Assembly (NCBI GenBank): GCA_016871675.1
Contig: VHCN01000015.1
Location: 1 to 63,328, forward strand
Reading direction: 5' to 3'
From: Verrucomicrobiota bacterium
GTDB taxonomy: Bacteria > Verrucomicrobiota > Verrucomicrobiia > Limisphaerales > VHCN01
DNA length: 63,328 nt
Positions 28,401 through 36,305 of this stretch are shown one piece after another. The first letter of the stretch is position 1, and every line of letters starts with the position of its first letter. The position numbers were made by a program, and so were the translations under genes. The notes under the pieces were generated by a model that worked only from the letters and a program-made list of their open reading frames with translations, was not told where the DNA came from and did not search any database.

Positions 28401-30512
28401 CAGTTCTCGGCCACGAACCGCTTCCACAGTTTCGGCATGGCGCTCGCGAGCCTTTACACCACGAACATCGTCGCCGTGGGTTACACCAACGGCGCTCTCA
28501 GCGTGGACTTCCCGTATCTCGTGATCGTCTCGACCAACGGCACCGTGAACCTCGGCCGCACCAACCCGGCCGCCGGCCGCTACCACGGCGTCACCGTTCT
28601 GAATTCCAACATCTTCGCGGTCGGCACGTCCTCGACCAACACGGGCGGCTCGAACATCGTGGACAAATACACGCTCAACGGCACCTTCGTCGACCGCCTC
28701 TCCGTCAAACTCTCCCCGCTTCAGAACGACACGCTCTTCGGCGTGACCGGCGCGGGCTGCTCCGGCCGGCTCTACGCCGTCGGCGTGCGGTCCAACGCGG
28801 TCGGCACTTCGGACGGCATCCTGCTCGAGATCAACCCCGGCCTGACGGCGACTGCGGGAACAATGTCCATCCTTACGACGAACATCGTGAGCGTGACCGG
28901 CAATCCCGCAAACGCAGCCACCGCGGTCACGACCGATGGCAACGACCTTTACGTGACCGGCCACACTTACAACGGCAGCGAGCGCGACATGTTCCTGTTC
29001 CGTTACCGCATCAAGAACTGGTATCAACCCGAGGAGTCCCTGCGGCAGTTCATCGGCGACACGACGCGCGTCACCAACGGCGCCGTCATCAACGGCGCGT
29101 GGTCGCTGGAGATTTGGGACAACCGCATCAGCAACGCGCTGCCGGTTCCGCCGCGCGTGATGTGCTGGAATCTCACCTTCAGCTACGCGCCTGTCGGCAC
29201 ACCCGCGGGTTTGGTCGTCTCGGGCGGCGTCATCACCCCGCTGCTGCTTTCCACGGGGCCGCAATATCTCTCGGTGCAGACTCCGGGCGTGGCGTCGCGC
29301 GCGACAAACACCATCACCGCGAGCGGCCCGGTGACGGTCGTTTACAATCTCAACGGCGTTCCAGTGCCCGGTGCGAACGGCAACGTGACGCTGCAAACCT
29401 TCACGAACGGCGGGACATTCGTGCTCGGGACGGGAGGCGTGGCATCCTTCAAGGCCGGGCAGCGTTACTACCTCGGGATTCTCCCCGGCGAAGGCGCGTC
29501 GACCGGAACGATCAAGGTGAACTTCGACCAGGAAGGGCTGCCGCCCGTGCCCTCGCTCGGCAACGGGATCTTGACTTCCGGTTCGCTCGTGAACGGGGCG
29601 GGCATGGATTACTGGCAATTCAACGTCCCTCCGGGCGCGTCGGCCACGCTGTTCGAACTCACGCCGGCGGGCGGGAACCTGGACCTCTACGTGCGCAAGG
29701 CCAACACGGGCTTCCCACCCTCCGCGCAACTCGACACGACGCAGTTTGACTACCGCAGCATCAACCTCGGAACCCGCACCGACCAGATCCTGCTCGTGCC
29801 AGGCACGGGCTTCGTCCCGCTCTCCTCCGGTGTCTGGTATGTCGGCGTCGGCAACGCGGACTCGCGGCCCGTCGCCTACAACCTGCGCGCGACAAGTTAC
29901 GGCGGCACACCCTACAGTGTGGTGCCGGTGGTCACCGGCGTTGCTTCCGCGGGCACCACGCCGCCGGGCAACGCGCCAAGCACGATGTTCAAGCTCACGG
30001 TTCCCGCCGGCACGCCATCAGCGCTCTTCCAAGTCACCAGCCTGACTGGCGGCGGCGATCTGATCGTCCGGCGCGGTGCGTATCCCACGCGATCGACGAA
30101 CGACTTTTTCAGCACGTTGCCCGGCACGGCGCTCGAGACGGTCGTCGTCCGGACGAATGCAACCGTGGCGGGCCTCGGCGGCGACTGGTTCTTCGGCGTC
30201 CTGAACAACGACCCGTATCACATCAACTACTCCGTGCTCGCGCGGCTGCCAACGAACGGACTGCTTGTAAGCGCTGCGCCCATCGTGCTGCCGAACGCCG
30301 CCCCGCCGCCCGTGCTGTTGACGAACCGCCACTTCGGCCTCGATGTCGGCACGTTGCCCGGTGAGAAATACCGCGTCGAATACACCACCAACTTCATCAA
30401 CTGGATTGCGCTTGGCACTTACGTTTCCCCGGCGAACGGTTCGCTCTCCTTCGTCCACACCAACGCCCTGACCAACCGCACCCTCTACTACCGCATCCTG
30501 CAGGTGCCGTAA
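22443..30512 (+). CDS. Giant subtilisin-like (S8) secreted protease, 2689 residues
   Basis: It begins with one hydrophobic helix (WMIISLLCFAAAWVFWHL, 8-25), an anchor or uncleaved signal. A propeptide-like region runs to about 300. The S8 domain has an intact triad: Asp315 (INDSGV), His345 (GHGTHVAG), Ser573 (SGTSMAAAVVSG), with oxyanion Asn453 (SAGND). Beyond the protease are strand-rich modules: convertase P-domain-like segments near 1020-1140 and 1280-1350, an NHL beta-propeller of about six blades from about 1580 to 1890 (VADSGNRRIRMID type), another P-like segment near 2200, a PPC-like domain near 2360-2480, and a C-terminal GEKYRVEYTTNFINW domain seen at the ends of many exported verrucomicrobial proteins. 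The location right after the pseudopilin cassette makes it a candidate substrate of that machine. Domain borders are approximate. Confidence 0.85.
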   Translation: MNWRPRTWMIISLLCFAAAWVFWHLGERRRAGGSPPPATAPKSESTPSRWSSWLPGTRSFKSAPADPRHKPFALIASGADPRFPFRLSNTTRQGDAIFRSETAILLRHAHYDTADGPLPAIPAHLRAGPNPGSYIVQVRGVIDVPFRDALHASGAAIVSYIPNNAYLVVATPDSAAQIARDPRTQAVLPFEPYYKLSSSLIGDAVNRVSQAPDRELNIVLFPGGRPRVDAQLAALGAETLAEQRSPFGPVLTVRAGGESFITLAQMPEVQLVELSKRRVLMNDLARTRVGVSSNSIAPANFLGLTGTGIRIAINDSGVQGTHGDLAGRIIIDGGNPGANADGTGHGTHVAGTVAGSGAGSGGVTVTNGTILAAQVRGMAHAARLYPQNILGLITDEQLQTNAARTNIIISCNAWGRTIYEYDISSASWDAATRDAWQQLPGDQQTTYVFSAGNDGNGNAGGFGGVQSSITSPGNAKNVITVGAIEQERLIISTNGFLDGGADSRDQVADFSSRGNVGPGVEGPFGRFKPDVVAPGTFVLSCKESSFVNPFPQLAALDAAMNPSGTYRFESGTSMAAAVVSGMLALMQQYFTAAPYSRTNSPALNKALLINGTRSVNGSYNRQVNNQLNYQGWGLVQFTNSIPSNNVASSAIQFVDQSPTNAVATGDVRVYRVTINNPTASLQTNFPLRVSLVWTDPPGNPAAGPKLVNDLDLVVSNSVSGTNIFVYEGNNIAGSDFTSVSTPGSARVSDILNNVENVFIQAPLPANVFDIYVIGRRVNVNAVTGNTNGIVQDFALVVSTDYPNSIALAQQLSFVTNTTLLNVTNGLPLIDQRVGANFQTSNVPNGLFTSVGSTNQWRFYVFSNLFIPAFTNITTNFFVGTTNFFTNVVRVPITNGSNVAFSLVLPPNLSRPRRSAEADIDLYVTRGDPTLTNLSPTVISNCLRGAPGYFASTNRGGSESIIFSPATPADVFYIGVKSEDQQGASFALSVISTDQPFASTNANGGITVNFFPVPMDIPDGSPDSPSGITLFGICPTATNISSIRITNVLVHENLGDLVGRLGHNGIYVTLNNHSIGLNTAGGYVTNTLVYDDYLNPTDGPEFITDFVGQNAIGLWTLTFVDSALEHTGRVDRVNFTLSPSTNQFTNTVTLFSNQCTVQFVDVPVGATNLIINVQQVSSSGTSVDFFVGYGYTPTAQSNDFSRLGVTTNFTYNINTLSSPPLRPGVWFVQICNTTPNTNQVTISFTLEFDYSTTTTITYDARAPTVLLDDYRTNVYITNLDNRVITGVEVGMEIDTPMGSDYAVYLVSPALRKVLLFENRGGTNGGIFANFTEDTNKVTVVITNLAPVGYQTFPTIVPIKWIRPPFTNLLSPPQFVNSNLHSYGLSSSDSAFGMAFLGNQLVIAGQLTNGQPYSDGQYVAYRTPVTNNAVSRLSFTNWPGPLGGLRNGDSSFGSAAITTEGMFLAGVTRDYFPTPQTPSGGASPDIYDLDTGCTNGTLTITYQFFTVPDQMTVYYQGVLLTNTGFVSNGPASGPFPPQTFSINYAGSNSFVRIIMNEFSGNTGTAWNYSVSVSCATFPLYSWATVAGLNGSPGYVDAAGAAARFTSPGGVALDTTGLAYIADTLNHRLRNMTTVGNVTFLAGTGVPGFFDGPVGVAMFNTPRGLVVSNNAAVFVADELNHRIRRVSGGAVSTFAGSTAGFANGPAAAAQFQSPYDVKFDAAGNAYVADSGNRRIRMIDTAGNVTTYAGTGAAGSANGPRLTATFTTPRAIAIDVAGNMYVADTVANNVRRISAAGIVTTLAGGFNSPEGITVDLTGTVFVSDTGGHVIKKVTPGGLVSIIGGSGVPGDAPGVGTAATFNLPRGIAIRPDGNLVIANSGAHTIRESVNTVSPNREKAVVLNYPNSGPVVGGAAGNGGAWVSRIVTNNVFGVDRDDRFNAVLTQNENGTNYIYVTGASGNIPGTNKFFMSKARTNGAGIWIAQDNPAALPQFSATNRFHSFGMALASLYTTNIVAVGYTNGALSVDFPYLVIVSTNGTVNLGRTNPAAGRYHGVTVLNSNIFAVGTSSTNTGGSNIVDKYTLNGTFVDRLSVKLSPLQNDTLFGVTGAGCSGRLYAVGVRSNAVGTSDGILLEINPGLTATAGTMSILTTNIVSVTGNPANAATAVTTDGNDLYVTGHTYNGSERDMFLFRYRIKNWYQPEESLRQFIGDTTRVTNGAVINGAWSLEIWDNRISNALPVPPRVMCWNLTFSYAPVGTPAGLVVSGGVITPLLLSTGPQYLSVQTPGVASRATNTITASGPVTVVYNLNGVPVPGANGNVTLQTFTNGGTFVLGTGGVASFKAGQRYYLGILPGEGASTGTIKVNFDQEGLPPVPSLGNGILTSGSLVNGAGMDYWQFNVPPGASATLFELTPAGGNLDLYVRKANTGFPPSAQLDTTQFDYRSINLGTRTDQILLVPGTGFVPLSSGVWYVGVGNADSRPVAYNLRATSYGGTPYSVVPVVTGVASAGTTPPGNAPSTMFKLTVPAGTPSALFQVTSLTGGGDLIVRRGAYPTRSTNDFFSTLPGTALETVVVRTNATVAGLGGDWFFGVLNNDPYHINYSVLARLPTNGLLVSAAPIVLPNAAPPPVLLTNRHFGLDVGTLPGEKYRVEYTTNFINWIALGTYVSPANGSLSFVHTNALTNRTLYYRILQVP

Positions 30513-30536
30513 CCCCGGTTGTTCCGCGGTGAACCC

Positions 30537-30565
30537 TTGCCGACGCGGAGAGCTTCCGATAGCTT
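30537..30565 (+). promoter_or_regulatory. Promoter of sppA, leaderless
   Basis: TTGCCG (30537-30542), 17 bases, TAGCTT (30560-30565), then seven bases to the ATG at 30573. Transcription should start at or within a base or two of the ATG. Confidence 0.42.
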
Positions 30566-30572
30566 CCCGCGC

Positions 30573-31706
30573 ATGGACAACCCGCTGCCCCAATTGCCAC
30601 CGCAGATTCCCACGCCGCCCCCCTCCGCGCCTGCCGCGCCGCCCCGCGCGACTACTCCCGCCCCGCCGCCGCGCAAGGGTGGCCGCGGCTGGATGATCCT
30701 CTCGCTGTTCCTCGGCGCGATCCTGCTGCTGACCTGGATCGCCAGCCTCCTCAGCATGTTCACGGGCATGGGCGGCGGCATCGCGCAGGTCGAGAACAAG
30801 ATTTATGAGGTCCACGTCGTAAAGCCCTCGAAGGACCGCACGGACGACAAGATTGCGCTCATCGAGATCAACGGCGTCATCATGAGCCTCGGCGGCGGTG
30901 CGCATGACCCCGTCACGCTCATCAAGGACCAGCTCCGCCTCGCCTCAAAGGATGACGATGTGAAGGCCGTGATCCTGAAAGTGGACTCGCCCGGTGGCGA
31001 AGTGCTCGCATCCGACGACATCTACCGCGCGATCCGCGAGTTTCAGAAGGAGCACAAGAAGCCCGTCATCGCGTGCATGGGGTCGCTCGCGGCGTCCGGC
31101 GGCTACTACGTCAGCGCGCCGTGCCGCTGGATCGTCGCGAACGAACTCACGCTCACCGGCAGCATCGGCGTCATCATGCAAAGCATCAACTTCCGCGGCC
31201 TCATGGACAAGGTGGGCGTCGAACCGATGACGTTCAAAAGCGGCAAATTCAAGGACATGCTCAGCAGCACCAAAAAGCCCGAGGAAATCCTCCCCGAGGA
31301 AAAACGGATGCTTCAGACGCTCATCGACGAGGTTTACGGCAAGTTTCAGTCCATCGTCGAACAGGGCAGGGGCGAGGCGAAGACCGCGAACGGCTCCGAC
31401 GGTCGCGCGCTCGTCGCCAACTGGAAGGATTTTGCCGACGGCCGCATCTTCTCCGGCAAGCAGGCCCTCGAACTCGGTTACGTCGACGAATTGGGCACGC
31501 TCGACACCGCGCTCGCCCGCGCCAGGAAAATCGCGGGCATCTCCGACGCCACGCTCATCAAGTATCAACCCCCGTTCGATTTCGGAAGCCTGTTCCGCCT
31601 GCTCGGCCAGAGCGAGGCCAAGTCCGTGAAAATCGACATCGGCATGGACGTTCCACGGCTCCAGCTCGGCCGCCTCTACTTCATTTCCACCTCGGTGATT
31701 CCGTGA
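30573..31706 (+). CDS. sppA: Signal peptide peptidase SppA, 36K-like
   Basis: 377 residues from the ATG at 30573; the frame extends upstream but overlaps the promoter. A proline-rich cytoplasmic tail (1-35) precedes a transmembrane helix at about 40-60, then the S49 domain outside. The catalytic dyad can be placed: Ser175 in SLAASGGYYVS and Lys227 in SGKFKDML, 52 residues apart as in the Bacillus enzyme. Other landmarks are KAVILKVDSPGGEV and TGSIGVIMQ. It degrades residual signal peptides and membrane fragments. It follows the giant protease gene by 60 bases but has its own promoter. upp starts one base after its stop. Confidence 0.92.
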   Translation: MDNPLPQLPPQIPTPPPSAPAAPPRATTPAPPPRKGGRGWMILSLFLGAILLLTWIASLLSMFTGMGGGIAQVENKIYEVHVVKPSKDRTDDKIALIEINGVIMSLGGGAHDPVTLIKDQLRLASKDDDVKAVILKVDSPGGEVLASDDIYRAIREFQKEHKKPVIACMGSLAASGGYYVSAPCRWIVANELTLTGSIGVIMQSINFRGLMDKVGVEPMTFKSGKFKDMLSSTKKPEEILPEEKRMLQTLIDEVYGKFQSIVEQGRGEAKTANGSDGRALVANWKDFADGRIFSGKQALELGYVDELGTLDTALARARKIAGISDATLIKYQPPFDFGSLFRLLGQSEAKSVKIDIGMDVPRLQLGRLYFISTSVIP

Positions 31707-31707
31707 G

Positions 31708-32331
31708 ATGAAGGGCGTCACCGTCATCCACCACCCGCTCATCCGGCAAAATCTCTCTCGCCTTCGCGACGAGCGCACCGGGCCGCAGGAGTTCCGCCGG
31801 TTGCTCGGCGAGGTCGCGGCGCTGATGGTCTACGAGGCGACGCGCTCCTTCGCGCTGCGGGAAACCACCGTGCGCACGCCGCTCGCGCGGACCCGCGGCC
31901 ACGAGCTCGAGCGCGAAGTGCTGCTCGTGCCCGTCTTGCGCGCGGGGCTCGGGATGCTCGAACCCATTCTGCAACTCATTCCGCACGCGCGCGTCGGGTT
32001 CATCGGTCTCAAGCGCGAAGAAACCACGCTTCACGCCGTCACCTACCACAAAAGTCTTCCGCGCCGGCTCGGCAATTTCGAGGTCATCCTTATGGACCCG
32101 ATGCTCGCCACCGGTGGCAGCGCCGTCAGCGCCATGCAATTGCTTGCCGAGCGAGGGGCCCGCCACGCGCGGATGGTGAACCTGCTCGCGGCGCCCGAGG
32201 GCATCCGGGCCGTGCGGCGTCACTGCCCAAATCTGCCGATCTTCACGGCCGCCATTGACGAGCGATTGAACGAGCGCGGTTTCATCGTCCCCGGCCTTGG
32301 CGACGCCGGTGACCGGTTGTTTGGCGTGTAA
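31708..32331 (+). CDS. upp: Uracil phosphoribosyltransferase
   Basis: 207 residues, normal for Upp. It converts uracil and PRPP to UMP in pyrimidine salvage. The PRPP-binding loop is ILMDPMLATGGSAVSAM, and the uracil-binding C-terminus reads ERGFIVPGLGDAGDRLFG. The N-terminus GVTVIHHPLIRQNLSRLRDE and LVPVLRAGLGMLEPIL are standard. It starts one base after the sppA stop, so it is carried on that transcript. Confidence 0.95.
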   Translation: MKGVTVIHHPLIRQNLSRLRDERTGPQEFRRLLGEVAALMVYEATRSFALRETTVRTPLARTRGHELEREVLLVPVLRAGLGMLEPILQLIPHARVGFIGLKREETTLHAVTYHKSLPRRLGNFEVILMDPMLATGGSAVSAMQLLAERGARHARMVNLLAAPEGIRAVRRHCPNLPIFTAAIDERLNERGFIVPGLGDAGDRLFGV

Positions 32332-32406
32332 GTCCGCCGCCCGCGGCGTGGCGATGCGGGATCTGAAGGGCGTTTCGACTTTGCCGGCGCGTTTCCAATC
32401 TCTCGC

Positions 32407-32434
32407 TTGCCAAACCACTCGCGAGGTCTAATCT
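32407..32434 (+). promoter_or_regulatory. Promoter of the M24 peptidase gene, leaderless
   Basis: TTGCCA (32407-32412), 16 bases, TAATCT (32429-32434), then eight bases to the GTG at 32443. The arrangement favours GTG 32443 over ATG 32464 as the start. Confidence 0.42.
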
Positions 32435-32442
32435 CCGAACCC

Positions 32443-33573
32443 GTGCCCCGAGAGAATTTCCTGATGGTTTCAGACAGCGAGCGTGACGCGGACATGCTCT
32501 ATGCCGTTGGGATGTTCGTGCCGGACGCCTTCATTTGCCTTCGCATCAACGGCCGCTGCCACATCGTGATGAGCGACCTGGAGATCGACCGCGCGCGCCG
32601 TGAAGCTCCGCATTGCCGCGTGCTCTCGTGGACGCACTACTCGAACCACCTTCACAAGGCGGGTGTTCGGAATGTCACCCATGCGCAGGTGATCAATGCC
32701 ATCCTCCGCGAGCGCGGCCTGCGCAGCATTCAAGTGCCGGAGCAATTCCCCGTCGGCCTTGTGCGACGGCTGCGCGACCTCGGGCTGCGCGTCGGATTGA
32801 TGAAAGGCCCCTGCTTCCCCGAGCGCCAGCACAAGCGCGCCGACGAGGTGAAGAAAATCTCCGCCGCGCTCATGATGGCCGAGGTGGGCCTGTCCGAGGC
32901 GCATCAAGCGTTGAAGAACGCCAAGGTCGGCCGCAACCGGCGGCTCCTCTACCACAACGTCCCGCTGACATCGGAGAAGCTCCGCTCGATCATCGACACG
33001 GCCATCATCCAGTCCGGCGGGTTGGCGGCCCACACCATCGTCGCGGGCGGACGCCAGTCCTGCGACCCGCACGAGCGGGGCCACGGCCCGCTCCGGGCCA
33101 ACGAGCCCATCGTGGTGGACGTGTTTCCGCGATCGCAAAAAACGGGATACTTCGGCGACATCACCCGAACCTTCGTGAAGGGCCGTGCCGCGGAGCCGCT
33201 TCGGAAGCTGTATCACACGGTCGCGCTCGGTCAGGCGCTCGCGTTCAAGCAATTCAAAGCCGGCGCGCGCGGTGTCGAGGTCCACAAGTCGATCGAAGAC
33301 TTTTTCACCCAGCAGGGCTACAAGACTTGCAGACACAACGGCCGGATGGAGGGATTCTTCCACGGCACCGGCCACGGGCTCGGCATGGAAATCCACGAGG
33401 CGCCGCGCGTCGCGCCGAACTCGCGGGACATCCTGTGCCGCGGGCACGTCGTCACGGTTGAGCCGGGGCTCTACTACCCCGAACTCGGCGGCGTGCGGTT
33501 GGAGGATGTCGCCCTCGTGACCGCGAATGGCGCGCGCAACCTGACGAAGTTCGAGAAAGTGCTCGAAGTGTGA
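32443..33573 (+). CDS. M24 metallopeptidase, Xaa-Pro aminopeptidase-like
   Basis: 376 residues from GTG 32443; ATG 32464 is the alternative, but it would remove the first strand (ENFLMVSDS). The creatinase-type N-domain spans about 1-140 and the pita-bread domain follows. Metal ligands are visible: Asp226 (VVDVFP), Asp239 (GDITRTF), His in FFHGTGHGLGMEIHE, Glu in VTVEPGLYYPE, and Glu in GVRLEDV. It removes N-terminal residues ahead of proline, or acts on dipeptides, in the cytoplasm. It has a private promoter and about 200 bases follow before the next large gene, so it is probably monocistronic. Confidence 0.85.
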   Translation: MPRENFLMVSDSERDADMLYAVGMFVPDAFICLRINGRCHIVMSDLEIDRARREAPHCRVLSWTHYSNHLHKAGVRNVTHAQVINAILRERGLRSIQVPEQFPVGLVRRLRDLGLRVGLMKGPCFPERQHKRADEVKKISAALMMAEVGLSEAHQALKNAKVGRNRRLLYHNVPLTSEKLRSIIDTAIIQSGGLAAHTIVAGGRQSCDPHERGHGPLRANEPIVVDVFPRSQKTGYFGDITRTFVKGRAAEPLRKLYHTVALGQALAFKQFKAGARGVEVHKSIEDFFTQQGYKTCRHNGRMEGFFHGTGHGLGMEIHEAPRVAPNSRDILCRGHVVTVEPGLYYPELGGVRLEDVALVTANGARNLTKFEKVLEV

Positions 33574-33653
33574 CGCGGCGTGTGCCGTGGCACGGGGCGA
33601 CGGGCGTGCGGGTCGCATCAGCGGGCTTCCGCGGTTTGTTTCCGATGGATTTG

Positions 33654-33683
33654 TTTACGCGCCGGCTGGCATCCTGATAGCTT
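33654..33683 (+). promoter_or_regulatory. Possible promoter of the leader ORF and zinc peptidase
   Basis: TTTACG (33654-33659), 18 bases, TAGCTT (33678-33683), one base before an ATG at 33685. The -10 is the same TAGCTT as at sppA. Such a tight distance would place the transcription start inside the small ORF, so the promoter may serve the peptidase directly. Confidence 0.28.
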
Positions 33684-33684
33684 G

Positions 33685-33780
33685 ATGGCCCGTGCGGCGG
33701 CGGGTTCGAGATCAAGAAGAAGCCGGTTTGCCGGAGATGGGCGAAACAAACCAGAATACAATTCCATTATACAGACATGA
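33685..33780 (+). CDS. Possible 31-residue leader peptide
   Basis: A short frame (MARAAAGSRSRRSRFAGD ... IIQT) whose stop overlaps the start of the membrane zinc peptidase by four bases (ATGA). It is Arg/Ser rich in the first half and AT-richer and Asn/Tyr/Ile-containing at the end. It may be a translational coupler or an accident of composition. Nothing similar is known to me. Confidence 0.25.
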   Translation: MARAAAGSRSRRSRFAGDGRNKPEYNSIIQT

Positions 33781-34454
33781 CTTACATCCTGTTCATCCTC
33801 CCCGCACTGCTGCTCGCGCTCTACGCGCAATACAAGCTCTCGTCCACCTACGGCCGATACTCGAAAATCGGCTCGGCGGGCGGCATCACCGGTGCCGAGG
33901 CCGCAAGGGAAATCCTCGACCGCGCCGGGCTGTCAAGCGTGCCCGTTGAGGAAGTCCCCGGCCACCTGACGGACCACTACGATCCTTCGAAGAAGGCGCT
34001 GCGCCTCTCCTCCGAGAACTACCACGGCTCGTCGATCGCGGCGATTGGCGTTGCGGCGCACGAAGCCGGGCATGCGCTTCAGCACAAGCAGGCCTACTCG
34101 CTGTTCGAAGTCCGCATGGCGCTTGTGCCCGTGACGCAGTTCGCCACGCTGGCCTCGTTCGGCCTCTTCCTCGTCGGCATGTTCATCCAGATGTCCAACC
34201 TCATTCTCCTGGGCATCGTGATCTACGGCATCCTGTTCGCCTTCCAACTGGTCACGCTCCCCGTCGAGTATGACGCCAGCAGCCGTGCCAAGGCCGAACT
34301 CATCCGGCTCGGCCTCGTCCGCGACCACGAGCGCGCGGGGGTCAGTTCGGTGCTCAGTGCCGCGGCGCTCACTTACGTCGCCGCGATGGTGATGGCATTG
34401 ATGCAGTTGCTTCACTGGGTGCTCATCTTTACGCACTCGCGCGACCGGGATTGA
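33777..34454 (+). CDS. Membrane zinc metallopeptidase, YugP-like
   Basis: 225 residues, PF04298 (Zn_peptidase_2). An N-terminal helix (YILFILPALLLALYA) is followed by the cytoplasmic zinc motif HEAGH (His95, Glu96, His99) with the family's preceding 'S..aiGvAAHE' and following LQHKQAY. Helices near 120-140, 140-165 and 195-215 complete the membrane part. A family-typical phrase, PVEYDASSRAKAEL, supplies the third ligand region. The substrate is unknown. An ATTATACAGAC stretch just ahead of the ATG could act as an additional AT-rich -10. Confidence 0.82.
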   Translation: MTYILFILPALLLALYAQYKLSSTYGRYSKIGSAGGITGAEAAREILDRAGLSSVPVEEVPGHLTDHYDPSKKALRLSSENYHGSSIAAIGVAAHEAGHALQHKQAYSLFEVRMALVPVTQFATLASFGLFLVGMFIQMSNLILLGIVIYGILFAFQLVTLPVEYDASSRAKAELIRLGLVRDHERAGVSSVLSAAALTYVAAMVMALMQLLHWVLIFTHSRDRD

Positions 34455-34498
34455 CGTGGCACTCACTTCTGCGCGGCGCGCCCGCCGGATTACAAGCC

Positions 34499-35488
<990 letters not shown>

Positions 35489-35512
35489 TGGTATCGCTCC
35501 CGCCGCCTTTTC

Positions 35513-36049
35513 ATGAGCGAATCCCGCGTCACGTCCGCCGAATTGGAGCGCGCCATCCGCAACGTCCCGGACTTCCCCAAGCCGGGAATCCAGTTCAAGG
35601 ACATCACGCCCGTCCTCGAAAACGCCCGCCTTTTTGCCGGGTGCATTGACCTGCTCACCGACCGCATCCGCCCCGGCACGGTGGACACCGTGGTCGGCAT
35701 CGACGCCCGGGGCTTCATCTTCGCCGCCGCCGCCGCCCTCAAACTTGGCGCGGGCTTCGTCCCCGTCCGCAAGAAGGGCAAGCTCCCCTACGCCACCTTC
35801 GAGCAAAGCTACGATCTCGAATACGGCAGCGCGACCGTGGCCATCCACACGGATGCGGTGAAGTCCGGCGCGCGCGTGTTGCTCGTGGACGACTTGCTCG
35901 CCACGGGCGGAACCGCTGCGGCCGCGGCTGCGCTGCTCCAGCGGGTGGGCGCGCAAATCGTTGCGATCAACTTCTTCATCGAACTCGCCGGACTCAACGG
36001 CCGCGAGAAGCTCAAGGGCCTGCCCGTCCACTCGCTCGTGACGTATTAG
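35513..36049 (+). CDS. apt: Adenine phosphoribosyltransferase
   Basis: 178 residues. It makes AMP from adenine and PRPP. FPKPGIQFKDITPVLEN near the N-terminus and the PRPP loop RVLLVDDLLATGGTAAAAA are diagnostic, with the flexible loop FVPVRKKGKLPY between. It lies 24 bases after the sigma factor stop and is probably cotranscribed. Together with upp it gives two salvage transferases within 4 kb. Confidence 0.95.
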   Translation: MSESRVTSAELERAIRNVPDFPKPGIQFKDITPVLENARLFAGCIDLLTDRIRPGTVDTVVGIDARGFIFAAAAALKLGAGFVPVRKKGKLPYATFEQSYDLEYGSATVAIHTDAVKSGARVLLVDDLLATGGTAAAAAALLQRVGAQIVAINFFIELAGLNGREKLKGLPVHSLVTY

Positions 36050-36169
36050 CGCGCGGCGATTCCGGTGCTCGCTCCGAAACCCGCGAGTTGTTCGGGCGCC
36101 CCGAACCGATTGGACCAGCACGGAGTGTGGATTGCAGCCGACGGCAGTGGTTCGATCAGGTGTAGCGTT

Positions 36170-36203
36170 GGCGCTGTGCGCCAGCATGCCGGTTCACAGC
36201 GCC
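36170..36203. repeat. Inverted repeat in the apt-DUF1080 gap
   Basis: GGCGCTGTG (36170-36178) and CACAGCGCC (36195-36203) are exact 9-base arms around a 16-base loop. No T-run follows, so it is a weak terminator at best. It may belong to a dispersed intergenic repeat. The gap also has TTGACA at 36248-36253, a possible -35 with a poor -10 (CAGCCT, 36271-36276). Confidence 0.4.
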
Positions 36204-36305
36204 GACTCAGCGTCTCAAAATGAGCCGTGACCGGGCCGACGCGATTCTTGACACCTCTTCGCCTTTTCAACAGCCTGACCGCGACCTTTGAACCACTCGT
36301 TTCAC

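Noticed and set aside
26592-29729. A 1045-codon open frame antisense to the giant protease
   Set aside because: Same Arg/His/Val bias and no recognisable motif; the plus-strand protease and NHL repeats cover it fully.
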